Part shown: one piece after another, positions 52,188 through 61,283 of the stretch
Numbering within the stretch: the stretch's first letter is position 1
Layout of the letters: each line of letters begins with the position of its first letter
Origin: Luteimonas endophytica
GTDB taxonomy: Bacteria > Pseudomonadota > Gammaproteobacteria > Xanthomonadales > Xanthomonadaceae
Reading direction: 5' to 3'
Assembly: GCF_029887875.1 (NCBI RefSeq)
Contig: NZ_JARXRM010000043.1
Location: 58,211-122,210 of the forward strand
Length of the DNA stretch: 64,000 nucleotides
Made by a program: the position numbers and the translations under genes
Notes under the pieces: model-generated
Databases searched by the model: none
What the model saw: the letters and a program-made list of their open reading frames with translations, nothing else
What the model was told of the DNA's origin: nothing

Positions 52188-53443
52188 CCGGCGCCGCGCG
52201 CGAACCGTCCAGGCCGGGGCGCCGCCTGGCCTGGCTGCTGGCCGGGCTGGCGATGTTCGGGCCGTTCTCGATCGACACCATCTTCCCGGCCTTCGCGCAG
52301 ATCGGCGGGGATTTCGGCGCCGACAAGCTGGCGATGCAGCAGACCATCAGTGTTTACCTGGTGGCGTATGCGCTGATGAGCATCGTGCATGGGCCGCTGT
52401 CCGACGCGGTGGGCCGGCGCAGCGTGATCCTTGGCGGGCTGGTGGTGTTCACGGGCGCCTCGGTGGGCTGCGCGCTGGCCACGGACCTGGGCACGCTGCT
52501 GGCGTTTCGCGCGCTGCAGGGGCTGTCGGCCGGGGTGGGGCTGATCGTCGGCAGGGCGGTGATCCGCGACGTCTACCAGGGCGACGACGCGCAGCGGCTG
52601 ATGAGCCAGGTGATGATGATCTTCAGCATCGCCCCGGCGATCGCGCCGGTGATCGGCGGCTGGATCCTGGGCTGGGAGCGCTGGCCGGCGATCTTCTGGT
52701 TCCTGGTGCTGTTCTCGCTGGCATTGCTGGCGGCGACCTGGGCGTGGCTGCCGGAGACCCATCCGCGCGAGGCGCGCGGCACGCTGGTGCCGCGCCGGCT
52801 GCTGCGCGACTATGTGGCGATCTTCACCAATCCGCGCTTCCAGCGGCTGGCGGCGGCGGGGGCGTTCAACTTCTCGGCGCTGTTCCTGTTCATCGCCTCG
52901 GCGCCGGCGTTCGTGATGGACCTGCTGGGGCTGCGCGAGGACCAGTTCGGCTGGTTCTTCATTCCGATGATCAGCGGCATGCTGGTGGGGTCGTGGGTGG
53001 CGGGGCGGGCGGCCGGGCGCATCAGCGGCACCCGGCTGGCCAACATCGGCTTCGCCTGCAGCGGCGTGGCGATCGCCGCCAACATCGGCTACTACATGCT
53101 GGTGGACGCGCCGACCGTCCCCTGGGCGGTGCTGCCGATGATCCTCAATGCGTTCGGCATCGCGCTGGTGTTCCCGATCGTGACCCTGGCGATCCTGGAC
53201 ATGTACCCGCGCCAGCGCGGCTCGGCCTCGTCGCTGCAGGCGTTCACCGGGCTGGTGCTCAACGCCATCGTCGCCGGGATGCTGTCGCCGCTGGTGAGCG
53301 GCAGCGGCATGTCGCTGGCGCTCACCGCGGCGCTGTTCCTGGCGGTGGGCTGGCTGTTCTGGCGCTGGGAGCTCCGTCGCGACCGGACCCGCCCGGCCTG
53401 CGCGAAATCGCCCGCGGGCCTGGAGCCGACCGACCACATGTAG
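52184..53443 (+). CDS. Bcr/CflA family multidrug efflux MFS transporter
   Basis: A 419-residue major facilitator with 12 predicted helices. The N-terminal FGPFSIDTIFPAF (the conserved Asp of the Bcr family), the motif A GPLSDAVGRRSVIL, and RALQGLSAGVGLIVGRAVIRD with APAIAPVIGGWIL are typical. Exports drugs such as bicyclomycin or chloramphenicol in relatives. The start is a GTG; the first 15 residues are polar. Confidence 0.9.
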   Translation: MTGAAREPSRPGRRLAWLLAGLAMFGPFSIDTIFPAFAQIGGDFGADKLAMQQTISVYLVAYALMSIVHGPLSDAVGRRSVILGGLVVFTGASVGCALATDLGTLLAFRALQGLSAGVGLIVGRAVIRDVYQGDDAQRLMSQVMMIFSIAPAIAPVIGGWILGWERWPAIFWFLVLFSLALLAATWAWLPETHPREARGTLVPRRLLRDYVAIFTNPRFQRLAAAGAFNFSALFLFIASAPAFVMDLLGLREDQFGWFFIPMISGMLVGSWVAGRAAGRISGTRLANIGFACSGVAIAANIGYYMLVDAPTVPWAVLPMILNAFGIALVFPIVTLAILDMYPRQRGSASSLQAFTGLVLNAIVAGMLSPLVSGSGMSLALTAALFLAVGWLFWRWELRRDRTRPACAKSPAGLEPTDHM

Positions 53444-53482
53444 GCGGCGCGGAGTCGCTTCGGGACGACGCCCGCGCGCCAC

Positions 53483-53587
53483 AGGAGCGTGCCATGCACG
53501 CGAAGGCCGGCGGGCTCGGCACGCCGGGAACCGCTGCCGGCCGGCCGGGGCGACCCGCGGCCTTCGCGGCCGCGGCCGGCGCTCCTG
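53483..53587 (+). repeat. Dispersed intergenic repeat, copy D
   Basis: Between the convergent pump and M2 peptidase: GGAGCGTGCCATGCACGCGA (53483-) then CCCGCGGCCTTCGCGGCCGC and GGCGCTCCTG (to 53587). Same order as copies B and C. Confidence 0.65.
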
Positions 53588-53627
53588 CCGGCGCGCCGGC
53601 CGACCCCGGGCCGCGCGGCGCGCCCCG

Positions 53628-55580
53628 CTACGGGGTTTGCGCGGTCGCTGGCGCGGGAGCCGGCCAGCCGCAGGCCTGGCCCTCGTTCTGCGATTCCAGC
53701 CAGGCCTGCAGCGGCGCGAAATACTCGAGCACCGCGGCGGCGTCCATGGAACGGGTGCCGGTCAGCTCCTCGAGCGTCTGCTGCCAGGGCTGGCTGGCGC
53801 CCTTGCCCAGCATCGACCAGAACTTCTCCCCCGCGGCCTCGTCGCCGTAGAAGCTGCACTCGTACAGCGGACCGTCGAACCCGGAGGCGTCGCACAGCGC
53901 CTTGTAGAACTGGAACTGCAGGATGTGCGAGAGGAAATAGCGGGTGTACGGGGTGTTGCCCGGCACGTGGTACTTGGCGCCCGGATCGAAGAACTCCTCG
54001 CCGCGCGCCTCCATCGGGGCCACGCCCTGGTACTGCGCCTTGAGGTTCCACCAGGCGCTATTGTAGTGCTCCGGGGGGATCGAGCCGTCGAATACGCCCC
54101 AGCGCCAGCGGTCGATCATCAGCCCGAACGGCAGGAACGCCACCTTCGACAGCGCCATGCGCATCTGCGAGTTGATCAGCGCGGCCTGGCTCTGCTGCTG
54201 CTCCTCGACCAGGCCGATGGTGGACAGGTACTGCGGGGTCATCGCCAGCACGATGGTGTCGCCGATGGCCTCGTGGAAACCGTCGTGGGCGCCATTCTGG
54301 AACAGCGGCGGTTGGTCCTTGTAGGCCATGTAGTAATAGACGTGGCCCAGCTCGTGGTAGACGGTGGTGAAGTCCTCCTCGTTGGGCTGGATGCACATCT
54401 TGATGCGCACGTCGTCGGCCATGTCCATCGGCCAGGCGCTGGCATGGCAGACCACGTCGCGGTCGCGCGGCTTGATCAGCATGCTCTTCTCCCAGAAGGA
54501 GGCAGGCAGTTCGGGCATCCCGAGCGAGGTGTAGAAGTCCTCGGCGCGGCGGGTCATGGACGCGGCGATGTCGGCCTGGGCGCGACGGTCGATCTCGACC
54601 CGGGCGGCGGCGTCCGGCAGCCCCTGCGCGGCCGCCAGGCGCCGGTTCAGACCCTCGCGGAACCGTGCGTCCAGGGCGCCGCTCACGTCGAGGCTGCCGG
54701 CGTTGCCGTAAGGCTGCAGGATGTCCCAGAGGTTGCTCCAGTCCTGTTGCCACATGTTGCCCATCAGGTGCGCCGGCAGCAGTCCGTCGATCGAGCCGCG
54801 ATCCGGGTACTCGGCTTCCAGGCGGGTGCGGGCGTAGCAATGCAGCTGCTCGTAGAGCGGCTTCACCTGGCCCCAGAGGCGATCGGTCTCGGCGGCGATC
54901 TCGCCCGGGCTCATGTCGTAACCGGAGCGCCACATCTCGCCGGCGTCGGCGAAGCCCATGTCGCGTGCGCCCTCGTTCACCAGTTCGACGAAGCGCACGT
55001 AGTCCTTGCGCATCGGCTGCGCGATCGAGTGCCAGCCGCGCCAGGCGTCCAGCTGCTCGTCGTGGTCGCGGCTGCTGCGCAGCACCTCCTCGAGTTCGCC
55101 CAGCTGACGGCAGCGCTCGTCCTCGCCTTCGCCCACGCAATACGCACCGGCGCCGTACATGCCCTCCATGCGGGTGGCGATGCGGGTCAGCTCGGCCAGC
55201 CGCTCCGGGTCGCGCGGCGCCGGCATCGCGGTGCTCAGCTTCAGCAGGTTGATCGCGCGCGCGGTGGCCGGCGACATGTCCTGGCCCTCGAAGCGCCGCG
55301 CCTGCGCGATCCAGCCGTTGAGCGCGGTCAGCCAGCGCTCGTTGGCCTTGGCGGCGAGCAGCTGGCTGTCGTCGTTGATGTACGTGGAGGAGAGCCACTG
55401 GGCCGCGCTCAACTCCGGATACATCGCGCGCAACTCGTCGTTGACCCGGGCGATGAACTCGTCGGCGGTCTCGTTCTCGGGGACCGACGGATCGGTAGCG
55501 GGGGCGGCCTCGCGCTTGCAGGCGGAGAGCGCCAGGCAGGCGGCGATGGCGAGGACCCAGAGTCTGCGCGGATTCAGCAC
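53628..55580 (-). CDS. M2 family peptidyl-dipeptidase (ACE-like), lipoprotein
   Basis: A 650-residue bacterial homologue of angiotensin-converting enzyme. The lipobox LALSAC at the N-terminus (Cys about residue 21) predicts a lipid-anchored envelope protein. The zinc site is HELGH (409-413) with the third ligand Glu 24 residues later in FHEAIGD (437). The substrate-carboxylate and anion-site stretch KYHVPGNTPYTRYF is also conserved, so the enzyme should be active, removing C-terminal dipeptides. ACE homologues are a recognised feature of xanthomonads. Full length. Confidence 0.94.
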   Translation of the reverse strand: MLNPRRLWVLAIAACLALSACKREAAPATDPSVPENETADEFIARVNDELRAMYPELSAAQWLSSTYINDDSQLLAAKANERWLTALNGWIAQARRFEGQDMSPATARAINLLKLSTAMPAPRDPERLAELTRIATRMEGMYGAGAYCVGEGEDERCRQLGELEEVLRSSRDHDEQLDAWRGWHSIAQPMRKDYVRFVELVNEGARDMGFADAGEMWRSGYDMSPGEIAAETDRLWGQVKPLYEQLHCYARTRLEAEYPDRGSIDGLLPAHLMGNMWQQDWSNLWDILQPYGNAGSLDVSGALDARFREGLNRRLAAAQGLPDAAARVEIDRRAQADIAASMTRRAEDFYTSLGMPELPASFWEKSMLIKPRDRDVVCHASAWPMDMADDVRIKMCIQPNEEDFTTVYHELGHVYYYMAYKDQPPLFQNGAHDGFHEAIGDTIVLAMTPQYLSTIGLVEEQQQSQAALINSQMRMALSKVAFLPFGLMIDRWRWGVFDGSIPPEHYNSAWWNLKAQYQGVAPMEARGEEFFDPGAKYHVPGNTPYTRYFLSHILQFQFYKALCDASGFDGPLYECSFYGDEAAGEKFWSMLGKGASQPWQQTLEELTGTRSMDAAAVLEYFAPLQAWLESQNEGQACGWPAPAPATAQTP

Positions 55581-55709
55581 GGCGAATTCCTGAACGGGGC
55601 GGCGAGAGGCGGAACGGGCAGGCTAGAGCGCTGCCGTGGCGCCCGCAAGTGCGCAGCGGCCCTTGCTTTCCCGCCTGTGATCGCCTTGCGGAGCCGTGCG
55701 CGGCTGCGC

Positions 55710-56285
55710 TCAGGCCGCTCCCGGCAGCAGGCCGCGCTGTTGCAGCCAGAGGCGCGCGTCCTCGGCGTCCCGCTCGAACCAGGCGCGCGCGCTGCCGAGG
55801 CGGAAGCTGTATCCCCAGGCATCCATGTCGGCCATCAGCCGCGCGCGCCCGACACCGGGCAGCGCGTCGGCGAGCAGGATCTGCAGGTAACAGGCGGCGT
55901 CCTCCTCGGCCACCGAGTCGGTGGCGTCGGTGTGCACCAGGGCGCGGCGTTCGGGCGGCAGCACGAGCAGGTGGCAGGCCTCGTGCAGCAGCGAGTGCAG
56001 CGGCGTGTCGGCGCGGGCGTGGACCTGGCTGGCGATCACGCCGGCCTCCGGCTCGCCCCAGTAGCTGCCCGGGATCGGAGCGCCGTCGGCAACGAGGTGC
56101 AGGACCAGCCCGTGGCGCCGCAGCAGCGCCGCGGCGGCCTCGAAGCCGAGGTCGGCCAGGCGCAGCACCGGTACCGGCGGGGCCGCCTCGGACCGGCTCG
56201 CCAGCACGGCGGAACCGGAACTCGCCTGCGGCGCGGCGGCCGGGGTGTCCGCGGCTTCGGCCGGGATGCGATGCGCGATGGTCAC
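55710..56285 (-). CDS. Putative HExxH zinc metallopeptidase downstream of minE
   Basis: A 191-residue protein not assigned to a named family. The motif LLHEACHLL (H101, E102, H105) is followed about 25 residues later by SVAEEDAACYLQILLAD, the same order as in ImmA/IrrE-type gluzincins, where the third ligand is such a Glu. The first 35 residues are low-complexity. No signal peptide. The start is a GTG 43 nt after minE. Position at the end of the min locus suggests co-transcription. Proteolytic activity is inference from the motif. Confidence 0.72.
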   Translation of the reverse strand: MTIAHRIPAEAADTPAAAPQASSGSAVLASRSEAAPPVPVLRLADLGFEAAAALLRRHGLVLHLVADGAPIPGSYWGEPEAGVIASQVHARADTPLHSLLHEACHLLVLPPERRALVHTDATDSVAEEDAACYLQILLADALPGVGRARLMADMDAWGYSFRLGSARAWFERDAEDARLWLQQRGLLPGAA

Positions 56286-56328
56286 GTTGCGGTGCGTCCG
56301 GGGAGGCGCGGGTCGGGGGCGGCCGCGT

Positions 56329-56592
56329 TCAGGCCGTGGAGGCGCGTTCGTCCGGCAGCGACACCGAGATGTCGAGCACGTCGTGGGCGCCGTCCTTCAC
56401 CAGATCCACCTTCACCGCCTCGGCGTCGACGCTGACGTACTTGCGGATCACCTCGAGCAGCTCGCGCTGGAGCATCGGCAGGTAGTCGGGCGCGCCGCGG
56501 CTGCTGCGCTCCTGCGCGACGATGATGCGCAAGCGCTCCTTGGCGATCGACGCGGTGTTCTTCTTGGTCTTGAGGAAGTCGAAAAGCCCCAT
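56329..56592 (-). CDS. minE: Cell division topological specificity factor MinE
   Basis: An 87-residue protein that drives MinCD pole-to-pole oscillation. The N-terminal membrane-targeting/anti-MinCD part ([20 protein letters not shown]) and the dimerisation domain ([19 protein letters not shown]) are typical. It starts 4 nt after minD. Confidence 0.96.
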   Translation of the reverse strand: MGLFDFLKTKKNTASIAKERLRIIVAQERSSRGAPDYLPMLQRELLEVIRKYVSVDAEAVKVDLVKDGAHDVLDISVSLPDERASTA

Positions 56593-56596
56593 GCCC

Positions 56597-57406
56597 TCAG
56601 CCCCCGAAGATCTTGTTGAAGAATCCCTTCTTTTCCGGCTGGGTGAAGCGCATCGGGCGTTCCTCGCCCATCAGCCGGGCGACGGCGTCGTCGTAGGCCT
56701 GGCCGGCGTTGGATTCCATGTCGAGGATCACCGGCTCGCCCTTGTTGGAGGCGTTGAGCACGTCCGGCGATTCGGGAATCACCCCGATGGTCTTCAGGCC
56801 CAGCACCTCCTCCACGTCGCCGATCGAGAGCATCTCGCCGGTGCCCACGCGGGATGGGCTGTAGCGGGTCAGCAGCAGGAACTCCTTGACCCGCTCGCCG
56901 TTCTCGGCGCGGCGGGTCTTCGACGCCAGCAGGCCGAGGATCCGGTCCGAATCGCGCACCGACGACACTTCGGGGTTGACCACCACCACCGCCTGGTCGG
57001 CGAAGTACATCGCCAGGAACGCACCCTTCTCGATGCCGGCCGGCGAGTCGCAGACGATGTAGTCGAAGCCGTCGTCGCCCAGTTCCTTCAGCACGCGCTC
57101 CACGCCCTCCTTGGTCAGCGCGTCCTTGTCGCGGGTCTGCGAGGCGGCCAGCACGTGCAGGTTGTCGAAGCGCTTGTCCTTGATCAGCGCCTGGCGCAGC
57201 GAAGCCTCGCCGGTGACGACGTTGACGAAGTCGTAGACCACCCGGCGCTCGCAGCCCATGATCAGGTCGAGGTTGCGCAACCCGACGTCGAAATCGATCA
57301 CCGCGACCTTCTTGCCGCGCCGGGCGAGGCCGCTGGCGAGGCTGGCGCTGGTGGTGGTCTTGCCGACGCCGCCCTTGCCGGACGTGACTACGATGATTTC
57401 GGCCAA
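56597..57406 (-). CDS. minD: Septum site-determining ATPase MinD
   Basis: A 269-residue ParA/MinD ATPase that recruits MinC to the membrane. The deviant Walker A is [14 protein letters not shown] at the N-terminus, the switch region is [11 protein letters not shown], and the C-terminal amphipathic membrane helix ends [11 protein letters not shown]. Separated from minC by an unusual A/T-rich inverted repeat of about 120 nt. Confidence 0.97.
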   Translation of the reverse strand: MAEIIVVTSGKGGVGKTTTSASLASGLARRGKKVAVIDFDVGLRNLDLIMGCERRVVYDFVNVVTGEASLRQALIKDKRFDNLHVLAASQTRDKDALTKEGVERVLKELGDDGFDYIVCDSPAGIEKGAFLAMYFADQAVVVVNPEVSSVRDSDRILGLLASKTRRAENGERVKEFLLLTRYSPSRVGTGEMLSIGDVEEVLGLKTIGVIPESPDVLNASNKGEPVILDMESNAGQAYDDAVARLMGEERPMRFTQPEKKGFFNKIFGG

Positions 57407-57419
57407 TGTCTTTCTCCGT

Positions 57420-57525
57420 TATTCGTGATTGGTGATTGGTGATTCGCAGCTTGGGCTCGGGAGCTGACGATTCGCTGCGGAGGCTGGGCTTCCATCAAAT
57501 CACGAATCACCAATCACGAATCACG
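57420..57525. repeat. A/T-rich inverted repeat between minC and minD
   Basis: The left arm (57420-57447) is built of ATTCGTGATTGGTGATTGGT-type units; the right arm (57496-57525) is the complement, with ATCACGAATCACCAATCACG. The arms are separated by about 48 nt of normal GC content. The low GC contrasts sharply with the surroundings. Similar GTGATT/AATCAC intergenic repeats are scattered in xanthomonad genomes. It can form a long stem in the minC-minD transcript. Confidence 0.75.
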
Positions 57526-57529
57526 TCCT

Positions 57530-58303
57530 TCAGTCCAGCGCGGCGATCCTGAGTTCTTCGGCTTCCAGCCAGACCTGCACCGCCTTGCCGTGCAGTTCGC
57601 GGGGAATGTCTTCGAGCACCTTGTAGTGCCCGGCGACGGCGACCAGCTCGGCCTGGAACACGCGGCAGAAGATGCGCGCCCGGGGATTGCCCTGCGCGCC
57701 CGCCAGGGCGCGCCCGCGCAGCGGGCCGTAGATGTGGATCGAGCCGTCGGCGAGCACCTCGGCGCCGGCGCCGACCGCGCCCAGCACGGTCAGGTCGCGG
57801 CTGTCGGCGTAGATCTGCTGGCCGGAGCGGACCGCGCCGGCCTGCACCAGGCCCGGCTGCGGGGTGCCCGCCGCGGCGGGCGCGACCGGGCCCGGGGCGG
57901 CGGGTGCTGACGCTGCGGGGCGGGCGGGCTCGGGCGCAGGGGCCGGGGCGGCGCCGCCGTCGCGCTCGTACTGGGCGCGGAACTTGGCCAGCAGCGGCAG
58001 CCCGATCTCCTCGGCCAGGCGGCCGTTGTCGTTGCTCCCCCAGGCGAGCGCCACCGGCAGCACCCCTGCTCCGCGCAGGGCCTCGAGCAGGGCGCGGGCG
58101 CTGGCGGCGTCCGGAGTGGCGGCCAGGCCGCCGAAGTCGATCACCACCGCGGCCCGGGCGAACAGGTTGGGGGCGCGCCTGACCCGGTCGCGCATCTCCG
58201 CGGCCAGCCGGTCGGGATCGAGGGTGCGCACCCGCAGGTTGGCGATGCCGACCTGGCCGAACTTCAGTTCCCCCGCGGGCTCGTAATCCGGACTGGCCGC
58301 CAC
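57530..58303 (-). CDS. minC: Septum formation inhibitor MinC
   Basis: A 257-residue FtsZ-polymerisation inhibitor. The N-domain begins near DYEPAGELKFGQVGIANLRV; an Ala/Pro-rich linker (about 125-160) leads to the beta-helical C-domain with IYADSRDLTVLGAVGAGAEV and GSIHIYGPLRGRALAG. The start is taken as GTG at 58303 because it begins at the conserved N-terminus, follows GGGGA and sits 2 nt after the stop of the GNAT gene. An ATG at 58417 would overlap that gene and is rejected. Confidence 0.93.
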   Translation of the reverse strand: MAASPDYEPAGELKFGQVGIANLRVRTLDPDRLAAEMRDRVRRAPNLFARAAVVIDFGGLAATPDAASARALLEALRGAGVLPVALAWGSNDNGRLAEEIGLPLLAKFRAQYERDGGAAPAPAPEPARPAASAPAAPGPVAPAAAGTPQPGLVQAGAVRSGQQIYADSRDLTVLGAVGAGAEVLADGSIHIYGPLRGRALAGAQGNPRARIFCRVFQAELVAVAGHYKVLEDIPRELHGKAVQVWLEAEELRIAALD

Positions 58304-58305
58304 GC

Positions 58306-58902
58306 TCAGGTCCCCGTCGAGCGCTGCGCCGGACCGGGCAGGTGCCGGGTGCGCCGCAGCCAGGGGGTATCGGGAAGCGCATCGCCGTAGCGTTCGCGCA
58401 CCCAGGCGTAGCTGCACAGCTCCTTGGTGAGCATCGAGGCGCGCACGGCGGTCTCGGGCATGACGTGCTGGCCGACCTCGTGGAAGCCGAAAGCGCCGTG
58501 GAACAGCCGCGCCGGATCGTTGTCGTGCTCGATGAAGACCTCGCAGGCCAGCAGCGGGTAGCGCACCTCGGCATAGCTCTGGACGTCGGCGTAGAACGCC
58601 CGGCCGACGCCGCCGCCGCGGCGGCGGCTGGCGACCACGATGCGGTCGATGTAGAAGAACGCCCCGTACTGGCGGGCGAACCAGCGGAAATTGCTGCTGT
58701 CGTGGCTAGAATCGGAGCCGAAACCGACCAGGAAGCCGGTCAGGTTGCCGTCGCGCTCGGCGACCCTGAAGTACTCGGCGGTATCGAAGAAACGCTTCAG
58801 GCGGGAAGCGTCCAGCGGCAGGATGGTCGGGCCAGCGGCGTTGTTGAGGGCGAGGATGGAATCCAGCTCGTGCTCGCGCACGTCGCGGATGACGATCGAC
58901 AT
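58306..58902 (-). CDS. GNAT family N-acetyltransferase
   Basis: A 198-residue acetyl-CoA-dependent acetyltransferase. The GNAT core is seen in FFYIDRIVVASRRRGGGVGRAF (acetyl-CoA pyrophosphate loop R-x-x-G-x-G/A) and VFIEHDNDPARLFHGAFGFHEVG. Substrate unknown. The ATG at 58902 follows GAGGAA. Its stop lies 2 nt before the minC start, so it heads the min transcript. Confidence 0.88.
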   Translation of the reverse strand: MSIVIRDVREHELDSILALNNAAGPTILPLDASRLKRFFDTAEYFRVAERDGNLTGFLVGFGSDSSHDSSNFRWFARQYGAFFYIDRIVVASRRRGGGVGRAFYADVQSYAEVRYPLLACEVFIEHDNDPARLFHGAFGFHEVGQHVMPETAVRASMLTKELCSYAWVRERYGDALPDTPWLRRTRHLPGPAQRSTGT

Positions 58903-59150
58903 TGCCTGACTTCCTCGCTTGCATGCACACGGGGGTGGCCGCGGCTCGCCGCGGCCGGGCCGTCCGGGCGCGCCTGCGGAACGGGGATTATCGCATGCCG
59001 GGCGGGCCTCGGCGACTTGCCGGCATGACTTCTGGTGGGCCCGCGAGGGTGCATTTGCGCCTACCATCGGGGCGGCGCGCGCAGCCTGCCGTGCCGGCCC
59101 CCCGGGGTCCGTCCCGCGTTCGCGCCGCCCAGGTCTCCACACGCCCCGCC

Positions 59151-60350
59151 ATGATCGCGCACCTGAACCACAACCGTCTGCTGCGCTACGCCGGCATGTT
59201 CACCTGGGGCGTCATCGGGCTTCCGCTGGTGATGCTGACCCTGCTGCCGGTGGACCAGGTGACGGTGGCGGAGGAGTCGGCGCTGGCGATCGGGCGCTGG
59301 CGGGTGTGGGTGGCCTGGGCCATGTTCGGCTTCTGCTACGCCTGGCTGACCCGCAGCCTGGGCGAACGCCGCATCACCGCGGTCGACCACGGCCTGGTGC
59401 TGCTGCTCGCCGCCAGCGCGATCGCGATCAGCTATTACAGCCAGAGCGGGCTGGGCAGCATCCTGCTGATGGTGGTGGCCTGCGTGCTTCCGTGGCTGCT
59501 GCCGCTGTGGGCCGGGGTCGCGCTGCTGGTGCTGTGCGAGCTGGTGATCGTGCCGGTGTACGTGCGCGGCTTCGACTTCTCCTGGGGCGAAGCGGTGCTG
59601 CAGGCCGGCCTGTACGTCGGCTTCACCGGCTTCGCCTTCGTCACCGGGCTGGTGGCGAGGCAGCAGACCCAGGCTCGCGACGAGCAGCGCCGGCTCAACT
59701 CGGAGCTGCGCGCCACCCGCGCGCTGCTGGCCGAGAGCGTCCGCGTCAACGAGCGCACCCGCATCTCGCGCGAGCTGCACGACCTGCTGGGCCACCACCT
59801 GACCGCGCTCAGCCTCAACCTGGAAGTCGCCAACCACCTGACCGGCGGCGCGGCGCAGGAGCACGTGAGCCAGGCCCATACCCTGGCCAAGCTGCTGCTC
59901 AGCGACGTTCGCGAGGCGGTGAGCCAGCTGCGCGACGACGACGCCATCGACATGGTGGCCACGCTTCGCCCGCTGGCCGAGAACGTGCCGGGCCTGCGGG
60001 TGGACATGGATCTGCCGGAGCCGTTCCTGATCGACGACGCCGAGCGCGCGCACGTGCTGTTGCGCTGCACCCAGGAGATCATCACCAACACCGTGCGCCA
60101 CGCCGAGGCCGGCCGGCTGTGGCTCGGCTACAGTGTGACCCGCGGGATGCTGCGGCTGGACGCGCGCGACGACGGGCGCGGCGCCGAGATCGCCGCCATC
60201 GGCAACGGCCTGCGCGGCATGCGCGAGCGGCTCGCGGCCTATGGCGGCAGCGTGGAGATAGAAACCGCGCCGGGGCAGGGCTTCGCACTGCACATCCTGA
60301 TGCCGCTACGCGAGCCGGCCGAGCCGCTGGCGCTGGCGGCAGGACAATGA
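59151..60350 (+). CDS. Sensor histidine kinase (HisKA_3, DesK-like)
   Basis: A 399-residue membrane kinase. Five hydrophobic helices occupy about residues 12-175, a short coiled linker follows, then the dimerisation/phosphoacceptor helix RISRELHDLLGHHLTALSL with the His near residue 209. The ATPase domain has the N-box LRCTQEIITNTVRHAEAG, GNGLRGMRERL and GQGFALHILMPL. The arrangement matches DesK, a membrane-fluidity sensor, but the signal here is unproven. Paired with the NarL-type regulator 38 nt downstream. Confidence 0.93.
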   Translation: MIAHLNHNRLLRYAGMFTWGVIGLPLVMLTLLPVDQVTVAEESALAIGRWRVWVAWAMFGFCYAWLTRSLGERRITAVDHGLVLLLAASAIAISYYSQSGLGSILLMVVACVLPWLLPLWAGVALLVLCELVIVPVYVRGFDFSWGEAVLQAGLYVGFTGFAFVTGLVARQQTQARDEQRRLNSELRATRALLAESVRVNERTRISRELHDLLGHHLTALSLNLEVANHLTGGAAQEHVSQAHTLAKLLLSDVREAVSQLRDDDAIDMVATLRPLAENVPGLRVDMDLPEPFLIDDAERAHVLLRCTQEIITNTVRHAEAGRLWLGYSVTRGMLRLDARDDGRGAEIAAIGNGLRGMRERLAAYGGSVEIETAPGQGFALHILMPLREPAEPLALAAGQ

Positions 60351-60387
60351 ACGCCGCGAGGCGAGTGACGAGCAACGGGAGAAGGCG

Positions 60388-61029
60388 ATGATCCGCGTAT
60401 GTCTGGTGGACGACCAAACGCTGGTGCGGCAGGGCATCCGCTCGCTGCTGGCGCTCGACGACGGCATCGAGGTGGTGGCCGAAGCCGGCGACGGCAAGCA
60501 GGCGATGGAGGTCGTACCCCAGGCCGCGCCGGACGTGGTGCTGATGGACATGCGCATGCCGGTGATGTCGGGGCTGGAGGCGCTGCAGAACCTGTCGCGG
60601 CTCGGGCAGCTGCCGCCGACCATCATCCTCACCACCTTCGACGACGACCAGCTGGTACTGGCCGGGCTGAAGGCGGGGGCCAAGGGGTACCTGCTCAAGG
60701 ACGTGTCGCTGGAGCAGCTGGTGGGGGCGATCCGCACCGTGGCCGGCGGCGGATCGCTGGTGCAGCCGGCGATGACCCAGCGGCTGCTCTCCGGTCTGGA
60801 GCACATGCGCAACGAGTTCGTCAGCCTCGACCGCCCGGATCCGCTGACCGACCGCGAGACCGAGATCCTGCGGCTGATGGCGGGGGGCTTCTCCAACAAG
60901 GAGATCGCCAATTCCCTCGGGGTCGCCGAGGGCACGATCAAGAACCACGTGTCGAACATCCTGTCCAAGCTCGGGGTCCGCGACCGGACCCGTGCGGTGC
61001 TCAAGGCGTTCGAGCTCAAGCTGGTCTGA
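60388..61029 (+). CDS. NarL/LuxR-family response regulator (DesR-like)
   Basis: A 213-residue regulator. The receiver domain (1-120) has the acidic pair VDDQ, the phosphoacceptor D54 in VVLMDMRMPVMSG, and the conserved Lys in GYLLKDV. The LuxR helix-turn-helix (about 148-210) shows LTDRETEILRLMAGGFSNKE and GTIKNHVSNILSKL. GAAGGCG precedes the ATG. Cognate partner of the upstream kinase. Confidence 0.95.
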   Translation: MIRVCLVDDQTLVRQGIRSLLALDDGIEVVAEAGDGKQAMEVVPQAAPDVVLMDMRMPVMSGLEALQNLSRLGQLPPTIILTTFDDDQLVLAGLKAGAKGYLLKDVSLEQLVGAIRTVAGGGSLVQPAMTQRLLSGLEHMRNEFVSLDRPDPLTDRETEILRLMAGGFSNKEIANSLGVAEGTIKNHVSNILSKLGVRDRTRAVLKAFELKLV

Positions 61030-61283
61030 GCGGCATTGTCCCGCGGACACCTGCCGCCCGGGATCGCCGGGGGCGGGGCGAGCCGCGAGCGCAGGCGGGA
61101 CGGCGGATGGGCCGCGGCGAATGCGTCGGTGCGCCGTCACCGCCGCGTCATCGGGCCATGCGGGGATGGGCGCTTCGCGTGGGCCGTGCTACCGTGCGCG
61201 GCTTGCTCGCCCGTGACGGCACAAGTTGCTACGATTGCCGACCTGCGCCCGGCAAGGTCGGGTCCGGTCCTGGAGAACCCTGA

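Noticed and set aside
53637..56435. 932-residue plus-strand frame opposite the M2 peptidase
   Set aside because: Shadow of the peptidase and min-locus genes; no recognisable domain.
58342..59028. 228-residue plus-strand frame opposite the GNAT gene
   Set aside because: It lies wholly opposite a GNAT with clear acetyl-CoA-binding motifs and lacks a domain.
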